Assembly (NCBI RefSeq): GCF_000786215.1
Contig: NZ_JROG01000003.1
Span: 868,001 to 932,000, forward strand
Origin: Sphingomonas sp. 35-24ZXX
GTDB taxonomy: Bacteria; Pseudomonadota; Alphaproteobacteria; Sphingomonadales; Sphingomonadaceae
Direction: 5' to 3'
Length of the DNA: 64,000 bases
The notes below the pieces were generated by a model that was given only the letters and a program-made list of their open reading frames with translations, was not told the origin of the DNA and did not search any database. The position numbers and the translations under genes are program-made. Positions 45,101 through 53,200 of the stretch are shown in pieces; the first letter of the stretch is position 1, and each line of letters begins with the position of its first letter.

Positions 45101-45672
45101 TGCGCAAGCGGGTGCTCGCTACACACGAAGACCTGACGCTGACCAAGCTCTACAACGTGCTAGAAGCCTTGCGGGAAGGCCGGGCGCTCACCGAGCAGGA
45201 GCGCGATATGCATGATCGCGGGCTGGTCACGCTGGTCCGCCAGCACCATGATACCATCGATGCGCTGGTGGCTGAGGCCTATGGCTGGCCGGTGGACCTG
45301 TCCGACGAGGACATCCTCACCCGGCTGGTCGCACTGAACAAGGAACGCGCCGCCGAAGAGGCGCGCGGCCTGATCCGCTATCTGCGCCCCGAGTTTCAGG
45401 ACCCCGGTTACAAGGCCCCGGTCAACGAGACGATGGATTTCGGCGAGGCAGCCGTGGTGTTGCCGGACAATATCATCCTTTGGCCCAAGACACTGCCCGA
45501 ACAGGTCACCGCTGTGCAGTCCATCCTCACTGCCGCCCGCGCCCCGCTGGCCGCGCAGGACATCGCCAGGAGCTTCAAGGGCAAGCGCGCCGCCACCGTC
45601 CGCCCAGTGCTCGATGCCCTCACCGGCATCGGCATGGCGCGGCGGTTGAAGGATGGGCGATACGCGGCATGA
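42196..45672 (+). CDS. MmeI-like single-chain restriction-modification enzyme (type IIG/IIL)
   Basis: A 1158-residue protein. The N-terminal nuclease motif is D78-x9-E88-A-K90 (IDCYKRDCFILEAKQG), the same spacing as in MmeI. A helical linker follows, then an N6-adenine methyltransferase with LDPACGTGNF (430-439) and GNPPFIGSK (595-603). The target-recognition region and a C-terminal domain come last. MmeI-like enzymes methylate one strand and cut about 20 bases away within one polypeptide. The ATG at 42196 is preceded by GGAG; the longer upstream frame runs antisense to the DUF3883 gene. Bases 44000-45010 (residues about 600-940) are visibly less GC-rich than both flanks, suggesting exchange of the recognition region. 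Confidence 0.88.
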   Translation: MQGDASTQHQIEAFIAQWRDTGGSELANTQSFINCLCALIGVPAPDGSRTDDAHNAYVFERRVFQDNGDGTQSFGRIDCYKRDCFILEAKQGSEGDRAAAARGDDDLDIFGQSASARVKRGTARRGTPGWTRAMLQAKGQAERYAKALPTDHGWPPILLITDIGYCIDVYADFTGTGKAYAQFPDRASYRIMLNDLHDEKVRERLALIWTNPKALDPSTRAAKATREIADYLATISKRLEARGHNAEAVSAFLMRLLFTMFAEDTGVLLPKKSFTDLLKGQLEHPEHLHHQLTALWTAMDKGEFAPSLGFPVKHFNGYLFKSREALPLERAELEVLIEAAGKDWTEVEPAIFGTLLERALNPKERAKLGAHYTPRAYVERLIAPTIMEPLRSDWDGVRGAVESLMGEDKIDAARAVVEAFHAQLAQTRVLDPACGTGNFLYVAMARMKELEGEALELLAELGDNQYLAELSGHTITPENFLGIEINPRAAAIAQLVLWIGYLQWHFKVNGKDRSPPEPILKDIRTIENRDALIEYDKRELVMGEDGKPVTRWDGETMKLHPVTGRKVPDEDARVEVYSYTRPRAAKWPKADFIVGNPPFIGSKRMPLRLGKPYVDALRVAHPDVAGSSDFVMFWWQRCGELAKADAVRRFGLITTNSIGQSQSRRVLQRAMSGRNAVQILFAIPDHPWRDTETEADVRVAMTVASTSSESGKLWVIDRERELSDGSAEVVFRELRGLIHADLTVGAAVADATPLKANADMSFQGPILVGEGFRLNAKQLTDIGIKREELPACVHPYVIARDVMQRGEPRWVIDFFGLSEVQAREGFPALFQHVLTHVLPERKANKDKLFRENWWIFGRPRPAMRSAVAGLKRYAVTAETAKHKVFTFQDAATLPDHKLYVIASDDAFFLGTLSSKFHVTWALAAGGRLGVGNDPTWTNTTTFQPFPFPADVPERLRDRIRTEAEGLDALRKRVLATHEDLTLTKLYNVLEALREGRALTEQERDMHDRGLVTLVRQHHDTIDALVAEAYGWPVDLSDEDILTRLVALNKERAAEEARGLIRYLRPEFQDPGYKAPVNETMDFGEAAVVLPDNIILWPKTLPEQVTAVQSILTAARAPLAAQDIARSFKGKRAATVRPVLDALTGIGMARRLKDGRYAA

Positions 45673-45824
45673 AGCGCAGCGGTGGCACTGCCGGGCGACC
45701 CATGGGCCACCTCTCGATCGATGCGCCTGATGTCAAATACAAATGCAAATAAATTGCTGAGAATTATTGCGGCATTACTGACGGTAATTATAGCGACCTC
45801 ATAGTTTTGACGATATTTATTTGT

Positions 45825-45840
45825 AATATATCGATATATT
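45825..45840. promoter_or_regulatory. 16-bp perfect palindrome upstream of the small membrane protein gene
   Basis: AATATATCGATATATT lies 33 bases upstream of the ATG at 45874 in an AT-rich promoter region. It is a likely operator, but the binding protein is unknown. Confidence 0.4.
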
Positions 45841-45873
45841 CATATTTAGCTAAATAAAATTCTAGGACTCAGC

Positions 45874-46320
45874 ATGGCAAGAAAGATCATAGATTGCTTT
45901 ATGCGCCAGCCATTCAGTATAGCTGACAGGGATAGTGATAAAGAAAAATATGAACCACTCTGTGTCGATAGAAAAATTGAGATACGCTTTTTTCAAAGTG
46001 AGGAAGGATTAAAGGCGAATATCATCCGTGATGGCACACCGCATTTTATCAATGGCAACAACATTGGCCAAGTCTCAAATGACGATCACCTATATTGGCT
46101 GAGAACCAACCTTACCCCATTTTATACTGCTAGAATCCATTCTTCAGAAGAATACGATCCAATAAGTGGCGGATCAAATTTTCAGGTTGAAATACTTACT
46201 GGCCAAGATCATGAACTTCTTCAATCACAAATTAAATCCAAAGAGCTATTTGATTTCCTGAACTCGCATTGGTGGAAGTTTGCTATCGGCTTGGCACTTG
46301 TATTGTTCGTACTTTTCTAG
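45874..46320 (+). CDS. Small tail-anchored membrane protein, unknown
   Basis: A 148-residue protein. Residues 1-125 are soluble and polar, and the last 17-20 residues are a single hydrophobic helix (FAIGLALVLFVLF), so the bulk should face the cytoplasm. The gene is strikingly AT-rich compared with the DNA on both sides, which points to a separate origin. Its position just after the restriction-modification gene suggests an accessory or defence-effector role. I recognise no family. Confidence 0.65.
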   Translation: MARKIIDCFMRQPFSIADRDSDKEKYEPLCVDRKIEIRFFQSEEGLKANIIRDGTPHFINGNNIGQVSNDDHLYWLRTNLTPFYTARIHSSEEYDPISGGSNFQVEILTGQDHELLQSQIKSKELFDFLNSHWWKFAIGLALVLFVLF

Positions 46321-46444
46321 GTATATATGATACCGGACTCAGATTGTGCTGTAATTATTTATAAAAAATCCTCCTATGTCCTAAAGTTGCATGACAGGCA
46401 TAGTAAAAATAGGCCGGAGGAGTTCCCTCCCCCGGCCCGATCGA

Positions 46445-47212
46445 TTAGGCGGCGCGCATGAGGCGGCTTGATATCTCATCCGCCACCGTAAGGCAGATCG
46501 CCGCAAGCTTGTCCTGCATGGCCTGCGGCAACGGCCGGTTACGCCGGAGCCAATCCAGAATGACGAAGCTGGCGATCTGCGGATCAACACTGCACTGACC
46601 TTGGGTCCGCTGCCATGCCATCGTTGCGATCGCGAGAAGCGCGGTGTCCAGCTCGCAGTGGGCCCGCGCAGCTACCCAGCCTGCCGGATCGGTCGGAAAA
46701 TCGACACGCTTCTTGCCTTCCATCAGCTGCGAAGGCAGGCCCAGGCGAATCAGTACCTCGCTCAGATGCGTCCACGTTTTGCCCGAGCCCTTGAGCGAAA
46801 GGCCGAGATCCAGATGTGGCCGGATTGGCCCCGAGCGCGGAAAATGCTGCCGCTGAAGAAGCTGGGCCGGTAGGGTCAGACCATACTCCATAGCCGCCAA
46901 TGTCAGCAGAGGCAGATCGACTGCCACGCTGCCGAACGCAGCGGCAACGCGATCCGGATTTGCGCGCAAATGGTCGAAAAGGCCGCGCACCACTGCCTCC
47001 TCATCGCCGTGATCGTGTTGCGTCCAGCTGGACATCCGCTCGCAGCTGATGTTGCCATCCTCGCTGAGCGTCAGGTCGAACGCCGCAGCGGCGAAGATCC
47101 TTTTGCTGGCCAATCGGACGTGCGGCTGCGCTGCAGGGTCGATTGCGCGATACGATTCGTGGAGGTGCTCGTCCCAGACGGATTCGAGATCGTAGAAGGT
47201 GAACTTGTGCAT
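46445..47212 (-). CDS. Putative RNase H-fold 3'-5' exonuclease-like protein
   Basis: A 255-residue protein. FTFYDLESVW at the start gives a DxE motif, FGSVAVDLPLL the second acidic site, and AHCELDTALL the third, in the order of DEDD exonucleases related to the PolB-associated type. The final His/Tyr position is not standard. I chose the ATG at 47212, which has AAGGA upstream. It is the last of three co-directional genes whose first member is a DnaQ-like exonuclease. The role may be in element replication or repair. Confidence 0.5.
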   Translation of the reverse strand: MHKFTFYDLESVWDEHLHESYRAIDPAAQPHVRLASKRIFAAAAFDLTLSEDGNISCERMSSWTQHDHGDEEAVVRGLFDHLRANPDRVAAAFGSVAVDLPLLTLAAMEYGLTLPAQLLQRQHFPRSGPIRPHLDLGLSLKGSGKTWTHLSEVLIRLGLPSQLMEGKKRVDFPTDPAGWVAARAHCELDTALLAIATMAWQRTQGQCSVDPQIASFVILDWLRRNRPLPQAMQDKLAAICLTVADEISSRLMRAA

Positions 47213-47311
47213 AAATAATGTCCTTGAATGCGCCAAAGGCCGCCCATCGGACGGCCTTTGGCAATGTGTTGACTGCAGGTGGGCGGACAGGTGTCCGGTG
47301 TTAGGGTGAGC

Positions 47312-47860
47312 TTAGCTGAAGCAGACGATCGCCTCTGCCAGAGGATTCTGGGCAATGGGCGCGTCCCCTGGACGGACGATCTGGCAGCCCGCCATTTGAG
47401 CATCACCCATTGTGGCGGCTGCTGCCAGAATTCGCTGCATGGCAAGTTTCCTACCAGCGGCGATGTTGGCAGGCTTGCCCTGCAGTCGGATAAGGCTGCC
47501 GCGGCTGTCGATTGCGAATTGCTCGTTCGCACGGGTGCTGACGAGGACAACCGGTTCACAATCCGATGCGGCAAAAGGCACACAATTGTCGATGACATCG
47601 ACCATATGCAGCTCGCGATAGATTACCGAGAACCCGCTGGGCCTTCTCGCTGCATCGTTGGCAAAACTGACGTAGACTGCGTCTTTCTGGATTATCTGCG
47701 CGATCCGAGCCATCTCGAGACCCACTTGCATATCCATTGGTTGGCCGAACGTGTACGCGACCACGTCATTGACTAATTGGTGCAGGGGCAGCCCCATCTG
47801 CGAACGCAAGGCATGCATGAAATTCTGCTGCCTTACAGACGATGTGGAAACGGCATTCAT
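47312..47860 (-). CDS. Hypothetical protein of the exonuclease cassette
   Basis: A 182-residue protein starting MNAVSTSSVRQQNFMHALRSQ, with AAGGA 9 bases before the ATG at 47860. No signal peptide, membrane helix or known motif is visible. The middle has a mixed alpha/beta look (HMVDVIDNCVPFAASDCEPVVLV). It lies between two exonuclease-type genes on the same strand with gaps of about 100-120 bases, so a shared function is likely. Confidence 0.6.
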   Translation of the reverse strand: MNAVSTSSVRQQNFMHALRSQMGLPLHQLVNDVVAYTFGQPMDMQVGLEMARIAQIIQKDAVYVSFANDAARRPSGFSVIYRELHMVDVIDNCVPFAASDCEPVVLVSTRANEQFAIDSRGSLIRLQGKPANIAAGRKLAMQRILAAAATMGDAQMAGCQIVRPGDAPIAQNPLAEAIVCFS

Positions 47861-47980
47861 AGTGTTATTCCTTTTTGTTGCTGCCTTGGGCAGGAGCATT
47901 TTTCCCCAACCTTGGGATGCTCATTTCAATTTGATTTGAAGGGATTGGGCGTGCCGCTGGTTGCCAGCACGCCCTCGATC

Positions 47981-48871
47981 TCAGCGATGTCGTTCGCGCC
48001 AGGTGATGCGCGTCAGCCGAGGAGACGGCCCGTTGTGCAACACCTGACGGCCCAGCCAGAGCTCTTCGTCGTCGACCTCGTGCTCGGCGACCTCGGTCCA
48101 CCACGCGCGTCCTTTCGGATCCCACCGGTATCCGCGCGCTTTGAGTTGGATCCGGGCAGAGTAAGGTGCTCCCACGGCTTCAACCTTGACCGTATCCTCT
48201 TCTGCGTTTGCCAGCAGTGCGCTCAGAACGGTCCGACCATCTGCAAGGCGGTATGAAAGTATGTGCAGGAGTGCGACCACGTCTTCCATCGCCCTGTGGC
48301 CGCTATGGAAGAAGCCGATTTCCATCAGCAAGTGGCCCAGTGCCTTGCCGCCAAGCTGGGCGTCAGCCAGCCAGTCGAAATCCTTTAAGCTGCAAGCCCA
48401 GGCCGCATTCTGCGTCGTCGGCAGCAACTGCCGGACAAAGCTGACATCGAACGCCGCGTTGTGGGCGATGAACACATCCACGCTCGCGATATCTAGTTCG
48501 ACCCGGTCAAGATCGATCGCCTTGCCGGCAACCATTTCATCCGTCAGGCCGGTCAACAGCGAGACCCGTGCCGGGATTGGCATCATCGGATCGCACAGTG
48601 CCTGATCGGCGCAGACAATGCCGACGATGTCGTCCTCGTCATCAACCGCGAGGATAAGGTAAGCCAAATCGATGATCTGGTCGACCTGCGGGTCTGTGCC
48701 GGTCGTTTCAGTATCGACAAGGCAGATCTGCCGGATTGGCTCGACCGCTGCTTTGTTGCGGACAAAGTGGCCGATCTGGCCGACTTCTCGCAAGATTTTG
48801 AGGTTCGCATGGTCTGGATCGAACCTCCAGGTGTCGTCCTCATCGACGTCGTGAATGGGTATGTCTGTCAT
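47981..48871 (-). CDS. DnaQ-like DEDDh 3'-5' exonuclease
   Basis: A 296-residue protein. Exonuclease motifs are complete: CLVDTETTGTDP (D, E), VFIAHNAAFDVSFV (D) and HSGHRAMEDVVALL (His, Asp). The C-terminal 70 residues (ARIQLKARGYRWDPKGRAWWTEV) form a small domain often attached to such proteins. AAGGA lies before the ATG at 48871. It should remove nucleotides from DNA 3' ends, as the proofreading subunit does, but as an element-encoded enzyme. The neighbouring SRAP and exonuclease-like genes suggest DNA repair or processing during transfer. Confidence 0.85.
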   Translation of the reverse strand: MTDIPIHDVDEDDTWRFDPDHANLKILREVGQIGHFVRNKAAVEPIRQICLVDTETTGTDPQVDQIIDLAYLILAVDDEDDIVGIVCADQALCDPMMPIPARVSLLTGLTDEMVAGKAIDLDRVELDIASVDVFIAHNAAFDVSFVRQLLPTTQNAAWACSLKDFDWLADAQLGGKALGHLLMEIGFFHSGHRAMEDVVALLHILSYRLADGRTVLSALLANAEEDTVKVEAVGAPYSARIQLKARGYRWDPKGRAWWTEVAEHEVDDEELWLGRQVLHNGPSPRLTRITWRERHR

Positions 48872-49052
48872 GGTCGTTTTCCTTACGACCGAGCCTGAAG
48901 GAAATTTTTCCCCTCACTCATCTCGATCATAAGGGCCGCACAGGGCCGATTTTCCTACAGAAATCACATGCGTGTGCGTTCATGGGACGGGGTAAACGCA
49001 GACGAACATTGCCACCGATGCGAGCCTCGACGCTGCCAGCCTTGCAGAGTTT

Positions 49053-49067
49053 GTTCCTAATATGTTC
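49053..49067 (+). promoter_or_regulatory. LexA (SOS) box upstream of SRAP copy 2
   Basis: GTTC-CTAATAT-GTTC matches the alphaproteobacterial LexA site. It ends 11 bases before the ATG at 49079. Confidence 0.75.
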
Positions 49068-49078
49068 TAAGCAACCCG

Positions 49079-50101
49079 ATGCGATTCGATCACCCCTCAC
49101 CCACTGGAAAGGAAGTTGCGCTGATCGCCCTGCGGACACTAGAGGATGCGGTTGCGCAGGCTCAAGCTGGCGAGGTCGAAAGAACTTGGGGTCAGCGGCT
49201 AGCCCTCAAATGGCTGGCTCATATGCGCGCTGCACAGCAGTGGCAGGCCAACGCATTCTGGGATGCACTCATGGATTCCAACGACTGGGCTTGCACATCA
49301 GACAGCGGCCAGCAGCACCGGATCAACACATTGATGGGTCTGCTGGACAACTGGTATCTGACCATGCGGCTGGAGCGACCCAGCCTGCAACTGCGGTCTC
49401 GTTGGGCGCGTCGTTACGCTGCTGACATTGACATGGGGTCAGGCACGCCGCAGCTTCCATGCATGTGCAACCGCTACCAACCTGGTGAACGCCAGCGGAT
49501 CGAAGATCACTTCAGCGCGAAGCTGTTGCGAGAGTATAACGCTGGCCCGCCGACGGTGCATCCGAAAGAGCCTGGATGGGTTGTGCGGCAGCATGAGGGC
49601 CAGATGGTACTTGAGCAGATGACCTGGGGGTTTCCGGTGGTGCTGCGTGGCAAGCAGGGCCAACCGCTCAAGCCCAAAGCGGTCAACAACGCTCGGTTCG
49701 ACAAGCTAAACGCGTTCTGGAAACGCTGGGCCTCGCAGCCCGAAAATCGCTGTCTAATCCCCGCATCACGCTATGCAGAAGCGGTGGGCACGCCCGGGCG
49801 GATGACCGAAACCTGGCTGTCGCTGAAAGACGCTCCGCTGTTCGCATGGGCAGGGCTCTGGCGATCATCGGACGAATGGGGCGACTGTTACACCGGCGTG
49901 ATGACCGGCAATGCGCCGGAGCTTGAGCCCATCCACGACCGTTCGCCGGTCATCCTGCTGCCCAATCAGTGGCACACATGGCTCACCGCGCCGCTTGCGG
50001 AGCTGTACCAGTTCGACGCCCCCTTCCCGGCCGACGCGGTCAAGGTTGAGGCTACGTCCAATCTTTGGGCAGGCACAAAAGCGAAAGCGCCGGTCAGATG
50101 A
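49079..50101 (+). CDS. SRAP (HMCES/YedK-family) protein with N-terminal extension, copy 2
   Basis: A 340-residue frame. The SRAP domain begins MCNRYQPGERQR at residue 129, with catalytic C130, Asn in AVNNARFD, Glu in PASRYAEAV and His in HDRSPVIL. The preceding 128 residues are clearly related to those of copy 1 (TLEDAVAQAQAGEVERTWGQR against TLEDALAQAQAGSVHRTWGQR, cut here into shorter parts: TLEDA, AQAQAG, RTWGQRLAL). The last residues before MCNRY (DIDMGSGTPQLPC) are identical, with silent DNA differences. This argues that the extension is translated. The SOS box 11 bases upstream of the long start supports the same. The role is shielding abasic sites in single-stranded DNA during the SOS response, possibly during element transfer. 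Confidence 0.9.
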   Translation: MRFDHPSPTGKEVALIALRTLEDAVAQAQAGEVERTWGQRLALKWLAHMRAAQQWQANAFWDALMDSNDWACTSDSGQQHRINTLMGLLDNWYLTMRLERPSLQLRSRWARRYAADIDMGSGTPQLPCMCNRYQPGERQRIEDHFSAKLLREYNAGPPTVHPKEPGWVVRQHEGQMVLEQMTWGFPVVLRGKQGQPLKPKAVNNARFDKLNAFWKRWASQPENRCLIPASRYAEAVGTPGRMTETWLSLKDAPLFAWAGLWRSSDEWGDCYTGVMTGNAPELEPIHDRSPVILLPNQWHTWLTAPLAELYQFDAPFPADAVKVEATSNLWAGTKAKAPVR

Positions 50102-50275
50102 GAGCCGATTATGGTCTCGTCTACCACGGCCTGCGCAACGTGTGGGATTTCCGGCGATCGCCAAGCCTTGCGATGCGCACAGGCATCCCGACGTCGAAAG
50201 CGACCATGCTTGGCCGACTGATGCGCGAGCGATCCGGCTCTCTCTCGACCAACGTGCTCAAGGCGTAACCTGACC

Positions 50276-53200
50276 GTGGACCCGCGCACGATAAAGGCCT
50301 TGGCTGACATGACCGACGAGGGTCGCTTCGAGCAGTTGGCTCTCGGCGTCCTCCAGCATGCGGAGCCGCTCTGCGCTGGTATTATGCAGCAAGGCGTTAA
50401 CGCAAACGGCAGAACGCGCGCATCGCCGGTCGATAATATCGGTTTCGTGCGGGGCGCCACACCGCCACACATCGTCGCTATCCATCACACGACGGCAGCC
50501 GAACGAGACCTCCGTGCGAAATGGATGACCGAGCCGTCTGCCACAAAAAAAGTCAGGATCGGCGATATCGCAAAGACCGCGGAGATCGTCGCGGAAGAAC
50601 GAGAACGAACGCCTGACCTCGTTGCGACGCTGTTCCTTACCACCAACCACGAACCTGACCAAAAGCTCGTTCGCGATGCGGTGGCGCTTGGTGCGAAATA
50701 CGGCATCACCATCGATATCTGGTCGCGAGTGCGTCTAGCGCGAGTGCTCGATCTCGACCCGACCGGCCAGTCGATCCGCCGCACGTTTCTGGGGATCGAC
50801 CAAGAGCTACTGTCGCCCGAACTCTTGGCCGATCTTTCCCGCGTGAGCCTCGGAATGCTGGCACCGCCTGAAATATCGAACGGTTGGATTGCGCGAGATG
50901 TCGACCGGCAGCTGTTGCAATCACGGCGTGCCGTGAGCTTCGTCGTCGGCGAATCCGGCTCGGGAAAGACGGTCGCATGCCTGCGCGCAATGGCTCATTG
51001 GATTGCAGGCGGCGGGTTTGCGCTCATCCTTTCGGAAGATATCATCGATACCGCCACTTCGCTGAACGGGGCAGTGTTTAGCGCGTTGCGTCGCCTCCAC
51101 CCCGCTTTGTCGGATACGCCGAGCGCGCTGTCCCTCGCATCGCAAGCCCGCCCCTTGTTGCTGGTCGTCGAAGACATCAATCACGCTGCAAATCCGAGCC
51201 GCGCGATCGAGAAGGTTGCGCGATGGGCCGGCGACCCAGTTGCTGATGAGCGGCGCGGCGCACCGGCATGGCGTATCCTGTGCCCGGCATGGCCGCAGAT
51301 GCTGAACGGTCTTTCCGAGCAAGGGCGCCGCCTGGCCGAACCGCTGCTCCTGCAACCCAAGCCGTTCACCGAGCATGATGGCATCGCCGCTCTCGAAGCC
51401 AGAGCCCAGATGATCGGCTATCCGATTAGCACGATGGCTGCCTATACCGTCTCGACGGCTTTGGCCCATGATCCATTGCTCATCGGCCTCTACGAATTTG
51501 GGTCGGTATCGGACGCCGACACGGTCATCGCTCAGTTTGTCGAACGCTCGCTGCAACGCTGCCAAAGTCAAACGGTAACGCCCACTGGCGAACTTCACTC
51601 CGCACTGGTGAATATGGCCAAGGAAATGCTCCGGCGCCGTGCGTTGTCGCCGATCTGGAGCGAAGTTGCAGCTTGGCCCGCCCTTTCCGCCGACTTGGAC
51701 GCCTTGCGCCACCTCGCATTCCACGGCGAAGTAATCCGCCTTGAGGGCAGCGCGCTGAGACAAAAGATCGGCTTCCGGCACGACCGCGTGCGGGACCATT
51801 TGCTCGCCGCGGCCGCGGGAGCGCTGCAGGATAGCGCGGCGCTCGACGATGACCTGTTGGCCGATCCTTATCTGGCCGCCGTATTTGGCGCGCTGCTGCT
51901 TGATCGCCTGGACGACAGCATCCTTGTCGATCGGCTGCGAACCGGCAATCCGTTGGCGGTCTTTCATGCACTCAAGCGCGTCCATCATGGCACCGAGGCG
52001 CGGTCCGTGCTGACTAGGGTTGCAATTGAATGGCTGGCGACCCCTTCGAACCGCGGTACTGACAAGCGCGCCCTGCGGGACGAAATGGCGGTTGTGGTGA
52101 TGGACGCCGAAGGTCCGGACATTGTTACCTTAGCGAAGGCATTTCCCGACAGCACACCGCATAGCCGTATGGCGCGACTGCGTAATGGCGAGCTTGAGGC
52201 CGGTATCGAGGATTGCCTTAGACCCCATTCCTCCAGCCGCGCGCAATGGCGTCAACGACAAATCGATCACGCTAAGCTCACCCATGCCGCTACGCTGGCG
52301 GACGCGCTGTCACAGCGGCTTGAGGACGCGACGACCACAGGCGATGTCCGGCGAGCCTTGCTCATTCTGGCAGGCTGCCTAGCAGATCCACGCCTTTTGC
52401 CAGCGATCAGCGCTAGTTGGGATGCTGACGAGGCGCGGGGCGATCGGCTCGACGACTATTTCTGGGCACTCTCGTATTGTTGCACGTCGCACAGTGCGCA
52501 GAGGGTCCTCGAGCCGATCTGCGCGGCCTGGGCAGCCTTGCCGATAGAGCGTGAGGGCGGCATGCCTTCGCCGCGCGATGATTTCGCCAATAGCGATATA
52601 CGATGGGAGTTCGAGCGCCGGCCTCCAGGCCCCGCCATCGCGTATCTCGCCCTGCGCGGCGAGCAGGACGACCTCGCCTGGCAAATCTACTATCTGCTGC
52701 ATGCCGTCGATCATCCAGCAGCCATCGAATTCTGCGTCCGCGCAATGGCGCGGGCGCGTGCGAAATCCGAAGACTGGTATTTCGTCAACTTCCGCAAAGG
52801 TCTGGATCACTGGGAGCGCTATGCCGATGAATATGGCATTCACATGTCGGCAAGGAACCGGGCCTGGTTGAGAGCGCATTGGCAGGACAGCGCAGACGAT
52901 GCGCATGCTCGCATCGCCGCCTTCGATCTTTGGGTGTCGAGCTGGGGCGACGATGACCTCGGTCACCTGCGCGCCTGGCAGGGCGACGAGCTGCTCAGCG
53001 ATCGCATCCTGCGGCGGCGACTTGAGCGGGGCGATGCCGAAGCGATCCCCCTCCTGTTGCCAAAGCTGAAAGGCGACCACCGACAATATTGGTGGCAGTT
53101 CACCCGCACAGTCTGGTCCGATGAACTCACTGCCGCGCTGCAGGCGGTGTTGGAGCAGCGTAAGGCCCAGTTAGCGAAATCAGAAAATCTGCGCTTTGAA

